Positions 53,545-64,000 of a stretch of 64,000 bases of DNA are shown here, piece after piece; within the stretch, counting starts at the first letter, position 1; the number at the start of each line of letters is the position of its first letter. The notes beneath the pieces were generated by a model. It had not been told where the DNA came from, ran no database searches, and saw only the letters and a list, made by a program, of their open reading frames with translations. Origin of the DNA: Schizophyllum amplum (Eukaryota > Basidiomycota > Agaricomycetes > Agaricales > Schizophyllaceae); contig VDMD01000028.1 of the NCBI GenBank assembly GCA_007026445.1, positions 62,001-126,000 on the forward strand, read 5' to 3'. A program made the translations under genes and the position numbers.

Positions 53545-56447
53545 TTACTCTGACCACCATGGCATCGCGCGCGGGACGAACACCGCGGCCTTTGGATTGA
53601 GCTGTGTCTCCGGGAAGGAGTGGCCCTCAAAATGCGTCGAGGGGCTGTCGATGCAGGTGGAGGTAGCGGACAGCGCAGGACTCGTCGGGCGGGATGACGA
53701 AATGCTACACTTGTCCCAGGAGGTCTGCTGGTATCCCTCCTCCGACCATAGGGTGTCACCCTCGTCCCAGTCCAACTCAAACTGCGACTCGCGACGAGCG
53801 CCGGATCGCGACTCCCATGGGGTGGCGGAGAACGGCGCGGGCGGGCTGACGCTGCTGATGGAGGAGATAGACGGGGTGCGTACGCAGGGGCGGGCGAAGA
53901 TGGAGCGTGATTGGCGCGTCTCGGCTGGCCATGGTGCGCTGTGGGACCGCTCTAACGAGCGGGGGACGTATGCTGGCGCACGAGGGACGGATGTCGGCGC
54001 ACGGGCGCTCATAGTGCTTGACCGTGGACGGGCCGCGCCGTACAGGGAAGGGGTAGTAGCTCGATGCCCTGACGTGGCAGACTTCGTGCGCTCCTTGGGT
54101 CCCTGTGGATTGGAGACTATATGATGTCTGCTGCTCGCGTTGGTGGGACCTAAACGTGTGATCTTGACCGTGGCCTCATTCTCCCGGAATGCTGCCGTTG
54201 AAATCTCCTCCTTTTGAATCGCAGGCACAACCCGTCGAGACATCGAGCCGGTGAGTAGCTGAATGCTGTCAACCGTCGGGCAGAAGGGTAGCTCCTCCAA
54301 AGCTGCGCGAATTTTGGATGGAATAGACGCGTCCCAGGTTGCAGCGGTGGGTGTCACGGCGAATTCCGCGCGGAGTGCCATGAGGGCATACTGCGCGGTC
54401 GGCCGTGCTGTGGGATCCTGCGCCCAGCACTGCGTTATCAACGCCCAGACGGCGTCGGAGAGCGCGAGTGATGAAGGCCGGGTGGGCCGCTCCTGCAGGA
54501 AGGCGACCTTACACATTACCGTTGCGTCCAGGCGGATGTGTGCGAAAGGCGGGCAGCCGGAGAAGAGCTGTTGGCGAAGCGCGTTCAGTCGAGCGAGGCG
54601 AAGGATACGACAGCGCTACTGACCTCGTAGAGAACGCAAGCGAAGGCGTATATGTCGCTCTTGGCGCTGATGACACCGGTCTCGAAAACTTCGGGAGCGA
54701 GCCAACGCGTAGTACCTTGGCAGGACGAGGAGTTGCTGGACTCATAATTCGGCATGGATGCAACGTCGCCGAGGGATACGGACGCCAGACCAAAGTCCCC
54801 GATACACGCATTGCCGGAGTGGGACACAAGAATGTTCACCTGCATCATGATGATTGTTAGCGCGCTGTGCTTTCTCATGACTGTCACAACTAGACTCACG
54901 CCTTTCAGGTCACCGTGTATGATGTTCTCTTCGTGCAGGTAAGCCAAACCATTCGCGATGTCGTATGCCTGATGGATCCTTGTCTGAGGACATGGCCGGG
55001 CAGGACCGAGAAACGAACGTACCAGCGCGACCCTATTTGTCAAGGGCAAATCCTTCCTCAGATAGTCTACAACGTTTCCTTGCGCCATCCATGGCGAAAC
55101 AAGGCACAGGCGGCTGTGAGAGTCGTCCCAGTAATACACGCCGTAGAAAGGAAGCACGTTAGGGTGGTTGAGCTGGCGCCATATCAGCGCCTCCTTCGTG
55201 AACTCCTGCCACAGGCGGTGTTAGCATCACGATGGTCATAATTAGATGCCATTCACCTTGGATGCAGAGGATCCGCCTCTTTGATAGACCTTGACCATTT
55301 TGATGGATACCTCCTCACTGTTCAAGACACCTGAAAGCAGCTCGCCAACAGTGGCACGTCGGATGAGAGGATAGACGCACCCCTGTAGACCTCACCAAAG
55401 CTGCCCGAAGCAACTGGATCCTTTCCGCGGAGTTCGAGGTGATTTTTGAGCACTAGGCGCTCAGGCGCAATGTCGAAGACCTTGGACAGGCGGATCGCGG
55501 CATGCACAAGCCGATTCTTCACTCTACGCGAGAGAGACGGAGAATGCTCCAAAAGCTGGCAAACATGTGAGTGAGCCGCACGGCAACGGGGAAGTCCACA
55601 TACGTCTTGCAGGCAATTCAAGACCCCTTGTGGTGATCTGTACTCGCGCCCGAGGCAAAGCTCCTCGCAATGGCCACGGACGAGAAGGGCTACGCTCATG
55701 GCAGTAGCAATGACGTCGTGGGTGAATATGGTCTCCAGAAGATGAGTGGAGCCTTCCCGTATCATCTGAAGGGAGGTAAACCAAACTACCAAAAATGGAT
55801 TGCATTCCAGTATGGACCGACATTATCTTCACTAAGGGTGCGTAAAACGGCTTGAACGATGATACGGAAGTTCATCGCCACCTGAAGGACATCCCAAGTT
55901 GCCCAGTCTCGCAGCATCGCGTCCACCTCTCGATTTCCGGCGTATAGAAGGGCGACAAGGGCGACGCAGCGCTGCAACGCATTTGAATGATTTTGGTATG
56001 CGAGTTCAAAAGGCTTGCCAAGAGGATGCAAGGCAGAAACGCACCAGAGGTACATTGATATGGGTGAAAGCCTTGTGCGCCGTGGAAGAAGAGAAGGAAC
56101 GAGTGACTCGGCTACCTCTGTTAACCGCACTCTGCTTTCCGCGACGCCAGCTGTCAGGCTATCACAATCATCGTGAGATGGGCAAGCAGCAAGTGCCCTC
56201 AGCGCATTAGTCCCTCGGGATGGGACAGGGGACCGGCATCCGAAGGCTGGGTGATAGAGGGAGCAAAACGTGCACAGAAATGGTGCGTAGGCGTAGATGG
56301 GGGCGCTCCCCAAGTAGCCAGAGGTATCACTATATCTACACTTGGTTCTCAGCAAAGTGATACCATCAGAGTTGAGACTACGTACCGAGAGAATGGTCGG
56401 AAGAAGCCTCTTGACTGGCTGGTGTCGATGTCAGCGATAACGCTCAT
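53545..56447 (-). CDS. TKL-like protein kinase with helical N-terminal region
   Basis: Kinase domain: glycine loop ASGSFGEVYRG, beta-3 Lys in VSIKMVKVYQ, hinge LVSPWMAQGNVVDYL, catalytic loop IIHGDLKGVNIL (HGD in place of HRD), DFGLASV, activation-segment end GTTRWLAPEVFE and SDIYAFACVLYE. This fits the tyrosine-kinase-like group expanded in Agaricomycetes. The N-terminal half is Leu/Ala-rich helical (LQRCVALVALLYAGN, VALLVRGHCEELCL), perhaps an armadillo or adaptor-like domain. The C-terminal 200 residues are Ser/Thr/Pro-rich and disordered. A likely first exon, MSVIADIDTSQSRGFFRP, starts at 56447. The 5' structure is less sure than the kinase part. Confidence 0.78.
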
Positions 56448-56863
56448 TACAGCTCGACGAGCTGCAATCGGCTCCGGGAAGCAAAGGGCGCCGCTCAGCG
56501 GTGGATCACAAGCAAGCGAGAATGCCTAAGTGTGGAACAGCGGAGGATGGAGGGGGGAAGCAAGAGCCTGAGGGAACCTGTGCCGCCCGCATCACATATC
56601 GCACGATTGAGGCTGGTGATCGCGCTTGTCAATGACGGTGGCAAACTGGACCGGCTATCACCGAGGCAGTAAGCGCCCGCGGCGCGCGGGAGGATGGCAG
56701 CGATCGGAAGGTCGAGAATCGACAGCGCCGAGACGCATGGTAATACACATGGAGAGCTACAACATCGAGAGAAAGCAAGAATTGTGCATAGTAGATCGCT
56801 AGTGTCCGGTCAGTATCGGTATCTGCATAAGTAGCAGCTGCTTGTGAGTTGGCACATCGACAT
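56448..56863. other. Intergenic
   Basis: Between the kinase start and the stop of the acyltransferase gene, both on the minus strand. No gene or element was noticed. Confidence 0.45.
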
Positions 56864-59213
56864 CTATCTGCGGACAGTTTCGTCGTGATCACCCCACACG
56901 GCATCGCCATCCTCCAGTGGCTCCGGACGAGTCCAACCGAACAAACGCTCGTCGAGCCATGTCATGGGATGGTCCAAAAGACTGGCCTCTTCCCCGTTCC
57001 ATCCACTGTTCTTCCTTTGCCGCAGCGAATTAGCGTCACTGTCTGTGGCCGGGGGAGCAGACGCGGCAGGGTCCAAAATGCGGTCCTAAGTGTCCACGTC
57101 AGCATTCGCTGCTCTTCAAAGATATCTGGAGATGCCCACCTTGCCGAAATCCTCGTAGATTTGGGGTCCCAAATCGTTGATCACCTCGGTCAGTCGTTCC
57201 GAAAGCTCCTGTCGCGTCCGCTTGAGACTGACAAGAGTCTTCTGCTGCCCAGGGACCAGCGACACGATGAGCGGAGGTAGAGACCTGCAGTGATGCGTCA
57301 GTGAGGAATGTCGACAGGAGAAGCGGCAATCCTTACTTCAACACGTCCATTCCCGCTTCACCGAACTTGAGAGCAGCAAAGTTCATGAGAGGCAGGACGA
57401 TTGACACGATGAAGGGCGTCGCTATAATCCATTCTCGGGTTGCGCCGGCGCGGATGGCGAGCCAGATGCCCAAGATGGCGTATACAGCGTACAGGACGGG
57501 CGTGACAACAAGAGCCACGAGCACCTTCCAGGTCGCTAAGACGTCTTTTCCTGCAACCTTGACCTGAGAAGCCGCGAGAGCCTCTGGGTTGGCGGTAAGG
57601 ATGATGGTCTATATACAAAAGGCAACCAGCTTACCCTTCGACTTTTTGAGGGATATAATAGAAGCGAGGATGAATATAGGACCGTTGAGGACAGTCCCAG
57701 GCAAGGCAAAGACCGACCAAACGGAAAGAAGGATGCTGCGGTATACCAGGAGTAATGCCGCCATACAGGGATCCTTCTCGGCGCGAGGGACCTACGACAA
57801 TTTGAGTCTCCTATCAGTCGACTGATTTTCCGGCAACAATTACCTGATGGTCACGCAGGCCGAGTCTCCTCAGCCGCGCATTGTAACTGAGGATGTCCTT
57901 CCGGAGTTGTTGGATGCGTGGTTCATCTTTGAACTGGAAGTACGCTTCCAACAGGCGACGACTGAGCTTGACAACCTGGTCGATGGTGAGGTGCTGTCCC
58001 GGTTGAATGTACAACCTGCGAGCGGCCTGAATGACCTGCGAGGCCGTCAGTAGATGTCGCGTAAGACATACACAGGAGAAATCATACCTGCAGAGTGTCG
58101 AAGTCCGGAGCCCGAATTGTCACCGCCTTCAGCGCATCGTAAACGGTATCGACCAGTTTCCCGACCGCCTCTCGCTTTTCTGCGCCGCCGCGCTTGAACA
58201 TTTCCACATACTCCTGAGGTACGTCCAGCGGCTGTCCAAAATCGATGACGGCCCGAGAGCGGAAACGATGGGCGTGAAAGTAGTACATGCCGGCGGGCTG
58301 GATTTTTACTTGCAAGCCCGGATTGTTGGCCATGGCGCCCAAAGCCATGAGGGCGAAGCCCACTTTGAATGGCAAAAAATCCGTACGGTCGTGACTACCG
58401 CCTGCGAGGCTACATCAGCATATTTCCACAGGATCGACAGTGGACAGACCTTCAGGGAAGACGGCAATGCTTCCCCCCTCGTCGAGCTTGCGATATACCT
58501 GCCTAAACATTTCCTCCTGGCTCACGTACGGTACGCACTTGTACGAAAAGCCATCAGCGCCTTCTTTGCGCTTCTGCTCCTGCGCTTCGAGAACCTGTGC
58601 GGTTCCGACGTCGCTCTCGCCTTTGAACTCGCGCTTGACGCGCACTTCGGTATCGGAAAGAACTTCAACGACCTCCGACGATGCGTAACCAATGTCTTTC
58701 GGCAAAGTGATGGTCATACGCGGAGAGAGCTCAGATTGAAAGCGTGTGTCTTTGCCGAGCACAAGGCATGGATCGTCGACGAACAGCCGAACTGTGCCCG
58801 ACCCAGGTTTGGCGCTGTCCTGAGCGCGCGCAACGGGAACTGTGAAAGCATTAGCCACCATTCAGGACTCTGAGTAAATATATCGACTATTGTGTAGAAG
58901 TTTGGCCATAGCGCCGATGACGCGGCGCTTCATGCTGGCTGCTGCAATTAGAAACTGTGCACGTCGCCCGGTCTCTTTATATATCTCGAGACCTAGGAGG
59001 AGGTCGAGAAACTGATGGCGCGCGCGCGCTTCAGACTGCATATGCCAGGCAGAAGGTAGCGGTACAAACCTGATTATTGTGAGGCGCCGCTACAAAAATG
59101 ACCGGTCCAGTGCGAGGAACATAGTGTGAGCCGCGTGTCCTGACCTCCCGAAAGAAAATCTGGGAGATTAGGGTGAAGATCATGATAGCGAGGTCATAGC
59201 TAAGGTCGGACAT
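56864..59213 (-). CDS. Glycerol-3-phosphate / DHAP acyltransferase (Sct1/Gpt2 type)
   Basis: ER membrane enzyme making lysophosphatidate, the first step in glycerolipid synthesis. Acyltransferase motifs appear in order: VAAPHNNQFLDLL (motif I, His...Asp, across an intron), RRVIGAMAKLLHNSRYIYSES, VAVFPEG-like GSIAVFPEGGSHDRTDFLPFK (motif III) and GMYYFHAHRFRSRAVIDFG. The long insert after motif II (PGSGTVRLFVDDPCLVLGKD) and C-terminal helices (YRSILLSVWSVFALPGTVL, LVVTPVLYAVYAILGIWLA) are typical of Sct1/Gpt2. ATG 59211-59213 is the first real ATG. The C-terminus is acidic. About 680 residues in many short exons; normal for the family. Confidence 0.92.
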
Positions 59214-59727
59214 GTTCACCGCGCCTGTCACCAAGGAAGGAGAGCAGCGAAGTTGAACTAGGAGAAGGAAGAAATGTGACGGGGTGAATGACGAAGGGCA
59301 GGGGCGAAAGTTGGTGGCGAGGCGTGGTAACGCCTGCAGTGGTAACGCCGGCGCGTGATCGTCGTGACAGTGACGTCGCCGGCTGGAGAGCTGGAGTTTG
59401 GCTTGAGTTTGGCTTGAGTCATGACTCTATCCTTACTTACTTGCATTGCCTACACATAGGTATGCATGCAGGCTGATGCAGTGTCTTTCAAGACATGTTC
59501 ACCTAGGTCAAAGCCGTGCTCATCGGAAGTCCCATCGTGGCCTATGGCCCGTGTAATATGGCCGACCAGCGTGGGCGGCCATCAGCGTTCAGGAAGTCTG
59601 ACGGCCGGCGTGCCTTGAGCGTCTATCGATACTAGTCTTTTTGTTGACAGTCGTGAAACTCAGTGCGTGCGGTCATCCTTGCACTTGCTTCCTTCCACCA
59701 TCTGGGTTTATCAGTCAGTTACCCCTC
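59214..59727. other. Intergenic, divergent promoters
   Basis: Includes a short direct repeat GTGGTAACGCC at about 59325-59351. No gene is seen. Confidence 0.45.
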
Positions 59728-62700
59728 ATGCACTCAGCTTGGTCAGAAGAAAATCGCAGGCGTAGGTCGTCAGGATGGGAAGGCCCTCGTGAGTATATAC
59801 CATTCGACTCGGGAACCGTGATTAACTAGCGTTTAGAATATCAGATCAGCTCTGAGAGTGCAAGGCAGCGGTCTCCGCCTCCAACCGTCGTTGTCCACGA
59901 GAGAGCAAGGGAGCGCTCCCCGCATCCAGCTATCGTGATCCACGCGCCACCAGCAACAGTTCCCCGACCCGACTCATCAGAAGAACGATCGGCATACACT
60001 TCCGCTCGAAGGAGTTCTGGAACTACTGACCGTGCGCGCCGGCGCCGGCGCCGACGAAGCGCACAGGAATCATACGCATCGTCCCGGACGCGCTCAAGAA
60101 GTCCATTGCGACACAGAGCGAGCTACGGCGGCGACTATACTATACCGCAGGATTTTCCGCCACCGCAGTCTGTCTACATCCCTCCCGCGGTGCCGGCGAC
60201 GAATCGGCCTGCAGAGAGCATAGCTTATAGTATCGGTAATCCTTTCTCCCCGGAAACGCCACTGGATTCATCGTCTACTGCCCCCACTACTGTCCATGTG
60301 TATTCTCATCCGCTGCCACCACCGCCACCACCTCCCCCACAGTGGTACGCGCCGTCTCAGAATCAACAGCCGTACAGTGGACCGGCTCCAAGCCCTTACT
60401 GCGACGCCCAGCAGTATCAAGTGACCTCGAGCAAGTTTGGCGACAATGTCCTCGGTGTTATATACACTTTCTTGACCTACCGGCTTCCTCTGTTCTGCTA
60501 TCAACTCTTTCTGTTCCGGATGCCCGTTTTTTACTACGGAAGAGTGTCTCGCGTGCTGGAGGACGCTGAGATGAGCCTTGCGGACGTTAGGCAGCTGGCT
60601 AGGGCGACAGCCTCCGAATGGAAGAAGAAGGACCATAAAGAACAAGAGAAGGCGCTGGACGAACTGAACCGAATGACCAACTGGACCTATACACCGCAGT
60701 ACGCATCGCAAGTCACTCCTGCCATGCGACGCTTTCGTGAATCCTGGGAGACTTTCATCGATTCCCTACTCCGCGAGTGGAAGACTCAGAATGTCATATC
60801 TGCCTTGCTCTTGTCGTGCGTCGTATTCTCTGTCTCGATGACATTCGCTGATACTCCTGCCAGAGCGCTCTTGACAATGCTACAGGTGAGCGTGTCGTGG
60901 TCATTTGAGAGACGTTCGAAATTGATTGTTTTCCTAGATCGATGTTGCCGCGTCTGATGTCGTGACCAGAACTGCATGTATCCTCGCATTGATAGCGGCT
61001 CTGATGTCGCTTCTTTACGGTTGCCTGTACATTATCCGTTTCGGTACAATGAAGAGGATGCACAAGGCGTCTGCTTGGGCCGACGTAAGCCTTTCATTCA
61101 ATTCCTCCCATCTTGTGCCAACCTTATGGACGTCCAGGAAGCTCAGAAGCGGCGCGAAGCCATTTTGTGGAACGTTTGGGTATTATTGGCTATGCCAGTG
61201 GTATGGCTTACTTGGTATGATATTTGCTCTCGTACTTCGTCTCATCTTTTAATCCATCGTCAGGTCTATTATCTTGTTCATCGTCAGCATCATGTGCTAT
61301 GTCTGGCGAACCGGATCTGTGTCTGATCCGCTGACCGGACGACTGGCAGAGACGCCGCCCTCGGGACACGCATCGGCATCACTTGCATGCTCGGCCTCGG
61401 CGTCATCTACCTCGCCGCCATGGCCAACACTTTCTCGCGCTACGGCGACCAGATGGACAAGGCCTGGAAGCGGCAGATGTCGTCCATGGTCTTACAGATG
61501 TTGCCCGACGGAACCACCGTGAGCGTTCGTGCGCAGCCGGGGACGTCGCATTCCCGCCCGACTCCAGCGAACCAAATACCGCAGCAATATCCTGCTCAAT
61601 CGGTGATGCAGGGCCCGGGCTACGTTGCTGCACCGCAGACACCGTACAACACCGCGCCCATCATTCCGTCTCACCCGTACTCTCGGCCGGAGGTTGTGTA
61701 TCCGCCGTCGTGGCGTACGCACACTGAGGTGGGAAGACCTCCCGTCTATCCTTATCCTGCCGGGTATTACGGACCGTATATACCACCCTCTGAATCACCC
61801 CCTTCTGTCCCTCCCCAGAGGTTTGGTCCACCGGACAGTCATTTTCCTTCTACAACAAGAACCTCAACCAACACAGTCCGATCCGGGAGCTCGTCGCGCC
61901 CCCAGTCGCTGCGACGGCCATCACGTCGCTCGTCGCTGCCGTCGGTTTCTGACGACCCAGTTATCAGGCCTGGACAATCTGCCTCACGTCACAGGCAGCA
62001 GCAGCGCACCTCGCCTGTATCAGTCACGTCAATCTCTCATGCCCCCACGAACCTGTCCGAGGCACCGACCAAGTCGCGTGCATCGGCGTCTGGGCGACCC
62101 AACGTGCGCCTTGGCTACCCCGCTCAAGCTATCCCGGACCCGCCGAGCCCGGGCCCCAGCTCGCTGCCATCCCTTGCGCCGGTGAACTGGCCAGGCCAAG
62201 TTCCATATCTCCCGGGGCCACAGCCCGCCTTTACTCCCCAGCCGCCAATTGGTATCTGGTCTTCGACTTCACCAGCGATACCCATGTACTTCCCGCCGCC
62301 CTCTCAAGCGCCGACTGTACTTTCATATGCATCTCACAGGACCCATTCGACCGAGCCGGCCCATTCGTCGCCTGCTAGGTCGCGCTCGGGGCGTCGCTCC
62401 CAGCCTCCACAAGTGGTATCAAGTCGGCCTCTTGCATCTCCTGTGCCAGCGGCCGTACCTGTGCATCAGTACGAATTGGACCGCGATCAGGCATTCGAGC
62501 GTCCGTTCACGCGACGAGGACCCTTCTCTGGATTTGGTCCTCGACAGATTTTCGACCTAAAGACCAACCGAGAAATAGAAGGCGACAATGTTCTATTCGA
62601 GACAGTCTTCTCAGAGCGGGACATCGAATACAGCGACTTCGTGGCGCTGAGGCACTCTGTGGTGCGTCAGCATATTCCTGGTTAGCAGCATTATATTGAC

Positions 62701-63394
62701 GCACGTACAGCAGCAAGCGATGTTCGCCCATCATCACGAGCCATGGTCCCGTTCGCGCTCGCAGCAACGCGGTCGTGACCGAACGCCTCGCGCACGTCCT
62801 GAAGATCTCGTTTTCAAAGAGCTGAAACTCTGGAACGAGCGCTTCTTCCGGCAGCGCGGCATGTCAGCTGTGCTCGCCTACGAAACGCGGCTCAATGCGG
62901 AAGATGGCTACGCCGTATATCTTGTGGACTCGCCGAACACCCAATTGGAGGGCGAGGTGCCGCTCAAGACAATGTTCGCCGATAGTACCACTCTGTCATC
63001 TGCTGAGCTGGCCATGATTTATCTCTTCGACAGCCACACGCCTTCGACATTCAGGGAGCGACGGGTCGTCGACGGGGACGTTGTAATTTTCATGACCGAC
63101 CTACGGATTGAGCATGGCAATCGCCGTCGCCGCTCATCTGCGATAACCGGATCTCCCGCTCGAGCCTCGCCTGGTGATGCACCAGTTGAGCCACCCAGCC
63201 GTGGTAGATCCTCAAACTCCTCGTCCAGCTCATCCCGCAGAGGGTCTGTGCGTAGACCTCGCAGGCTGTCTACAATAGAGGAACGTGCAAGCAGGCGACG
63301 CTCTTCTTCGTCAAAATCGCCTCCGCAGCCCGACATACCACGAGAGCGATCTCCGCAAGCCGTACAAGCAGAGTCTCGCTGCCCATCCCAGTGA
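59728..63394 (+). CDS. Large polytopic membrane protein, function unknown
   Basis: About 1100 residues. Exon 1 (59728-59788) joins to an exon starting 59837, giving a basic, disordered N-terminus with two related units (SPPPTVVVHER and SPHPAIVIHAP), a Pro8 run, then a helical domain with at least five membrane segments (VLGVIYTFLTYRLPLFCYQ, ISALLLSCVVFSVSM, ACILALIAALMSLLYGCLY, WNVWVLLAMPVVWLTW, ITCMLGLGVIYLAAMA). A long Pro/Ser-rich linker leads to a folded-looking C-terminal domain (FKELKLWNERFFRQRGM, SAVLAYETRLNAEDGYAVYL, ERRVVDGDVVIFMTDLRI) and an Arg/Ser tail. Near 61350 one base is needed to keep the frame. No family recognised; possibly a basidiomycete-specific scaffold. Confidence 0.72.
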
Positions 63395-63773
63395 CTTGGG
63401 TCGCGAGGGAGAGCTCGCTCAGGCGCCCGCATAACTATAGAGACACCATTTATTAGCTCTAGAGCTACTACGGTGCGAATACCGTGTTTGTGCAAAATTT
63501 GTATGTCTTGGCATGTGTTTGATCACGATGTTCTCAACTGCTTCTCGATGGACTTGTTTACGACTCAATCCGAAGTCTGCGCTTGCGTCTCTCACTACTG
63601 CTCAGATTGCTCAGACTCAGAGTCTCCTTTGAGCTGGCAGACGTGGAACAAAGGAAGTTCGAGTTCAATTCGCGATCGTTCGGCGCATCCCGAGCCGCAG
63701 TCGCGTGCACATGTGAGTCGTGACGCAGACGCGGTGTTACGAACGTGACACATCTCATCTCGACGCGACCGCG
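63395..63773. other. Intergenic
   Basis: Between the large membrane protein and gamma-tubulin, same strand. No gene is seen. Confidence 0.5.
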
Positions 63774-64000
63774 ATGCCGCGCGAAATCATTGGCGTTCAG
63801 CTTGGGCAATGCGGAAATCAAAGTGCGCTTCAGCACGTCTCCAACCAGATTGGACTCTGAATGTCGTTGAAATACAGTGGGATCCGTGTACTGGCAGCGC
63901 CTGTGCGCCGAGCATGGCATCAATAATGAAGGCATTCTCGAGGAGTGGGCGACAGAGGGTGGCGATCGCAAAGACGTCTTCTTCTATCAGGCCGACGATG
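63774..64000 (+). CDS. Gamma-tubulin, 5' part only
   Basis: The spindle-pole microtubule nucleator. Exon 1 (63774-63822) reads [17 protein letters not shown] 55-bp intron follows, and exon 2 from 63878 reads [14 protein letters not shown] and [20 protein letters not shown] before the window ends. These blocks identify gamma rather than alpha or beta tubulin (MPREI start, [12 protein letters not shown]). The gene is cut by the window edge, not broken. Confidence 0.93.

Noticed and set aside
58031..58873. 280-residue plus-strand open frame
   Set aside because: Antisense to the glycerol-3-phosphate acyltransferase, which is clearly coding on the minus strand.

Overview
This window is nuclear DNA from a filamentous basidiomycete, most likely an Agaricomycete and possibly a polypore. 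The signs are GC-rich coding DNA, short genes broken by many 44-60 bp introns (gtgcgt/gtgagt donors), F-box/LRR proteins and a TKL-type kinase of the kind expanded in mushrooms, a macrofage activating glycoprotein homologue, and a small Cys-rich protein of a mushroom-type family. I recognise no virus, transposon, rRNA, tRNA or biosynthetic cluster.

0-20 kb: a Ypt6/Rab6 GTPase diverges from a methylenetetrahydrofolate reductase (Met13 type). Then come an F-box protein, an UNC-93-like MFS protein, a tiny PIG-Y-like subunit of the GPI-GlcNAc transferase, a coiled-coil protein, a Gfo/Idh/MocA oxidoreductase, a second F-box protein and a disordered protein of about 1270 residues.

20-34 kb: a GPI-anchored secreted glycoprotein, a PAP2 phosphatase, a MINDY deubiquitinase, a proline-rich single-pass membrane protein, a CCCH-like Arg/Glu/Ser-rich protein, a Ser/Thr-rich type I membrane protein with a Q/Y-rich tail, a short-chain dehydrogenase and a SET-domain lysine methyltransferase.

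34-53 kb: an ER GH47 alpha-mannosidase, a Gir2/RWDD1 protein, mitochondrial ribosomal protein bS21m, an 81-residue Cys-rich protein, a lineage-type hypothetical protein, a transcriptional cyclin, eIF2B alpha (GCN3), another hypothetical protein and methionine aminopeptidase 1. Several act in translation (Gir2, bS21m, GCN3, MAP1), but I see no sign that they form a coordinated cluster.

53-64 kb: a TKL kinase, a Gpt2/Sct1-type acyltransferase, a polytopic membrane protein of about 1100 residues, and the 5' end of gamma-tubulin cut by the window edge.

The most notable structure is in how the genes are split. There is an inferred 2-nt micro-exon in MAP1, a 5-nt micro-exon in the UNC-93-like gene, a 23-nt exon carrying the catalytic Cys of the MINDY enzyme, and two GC-AG introns (SET gene and RWDD1 gene). 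Separately, several otherwise intact genes (GH47, SET, bS21m and others) each need one extra base to stay in frame, usually in a homopolymer. That looks more like sequencing contraction than gene decay. Five gene pairs are divergent with 140-265 bp between start codons.
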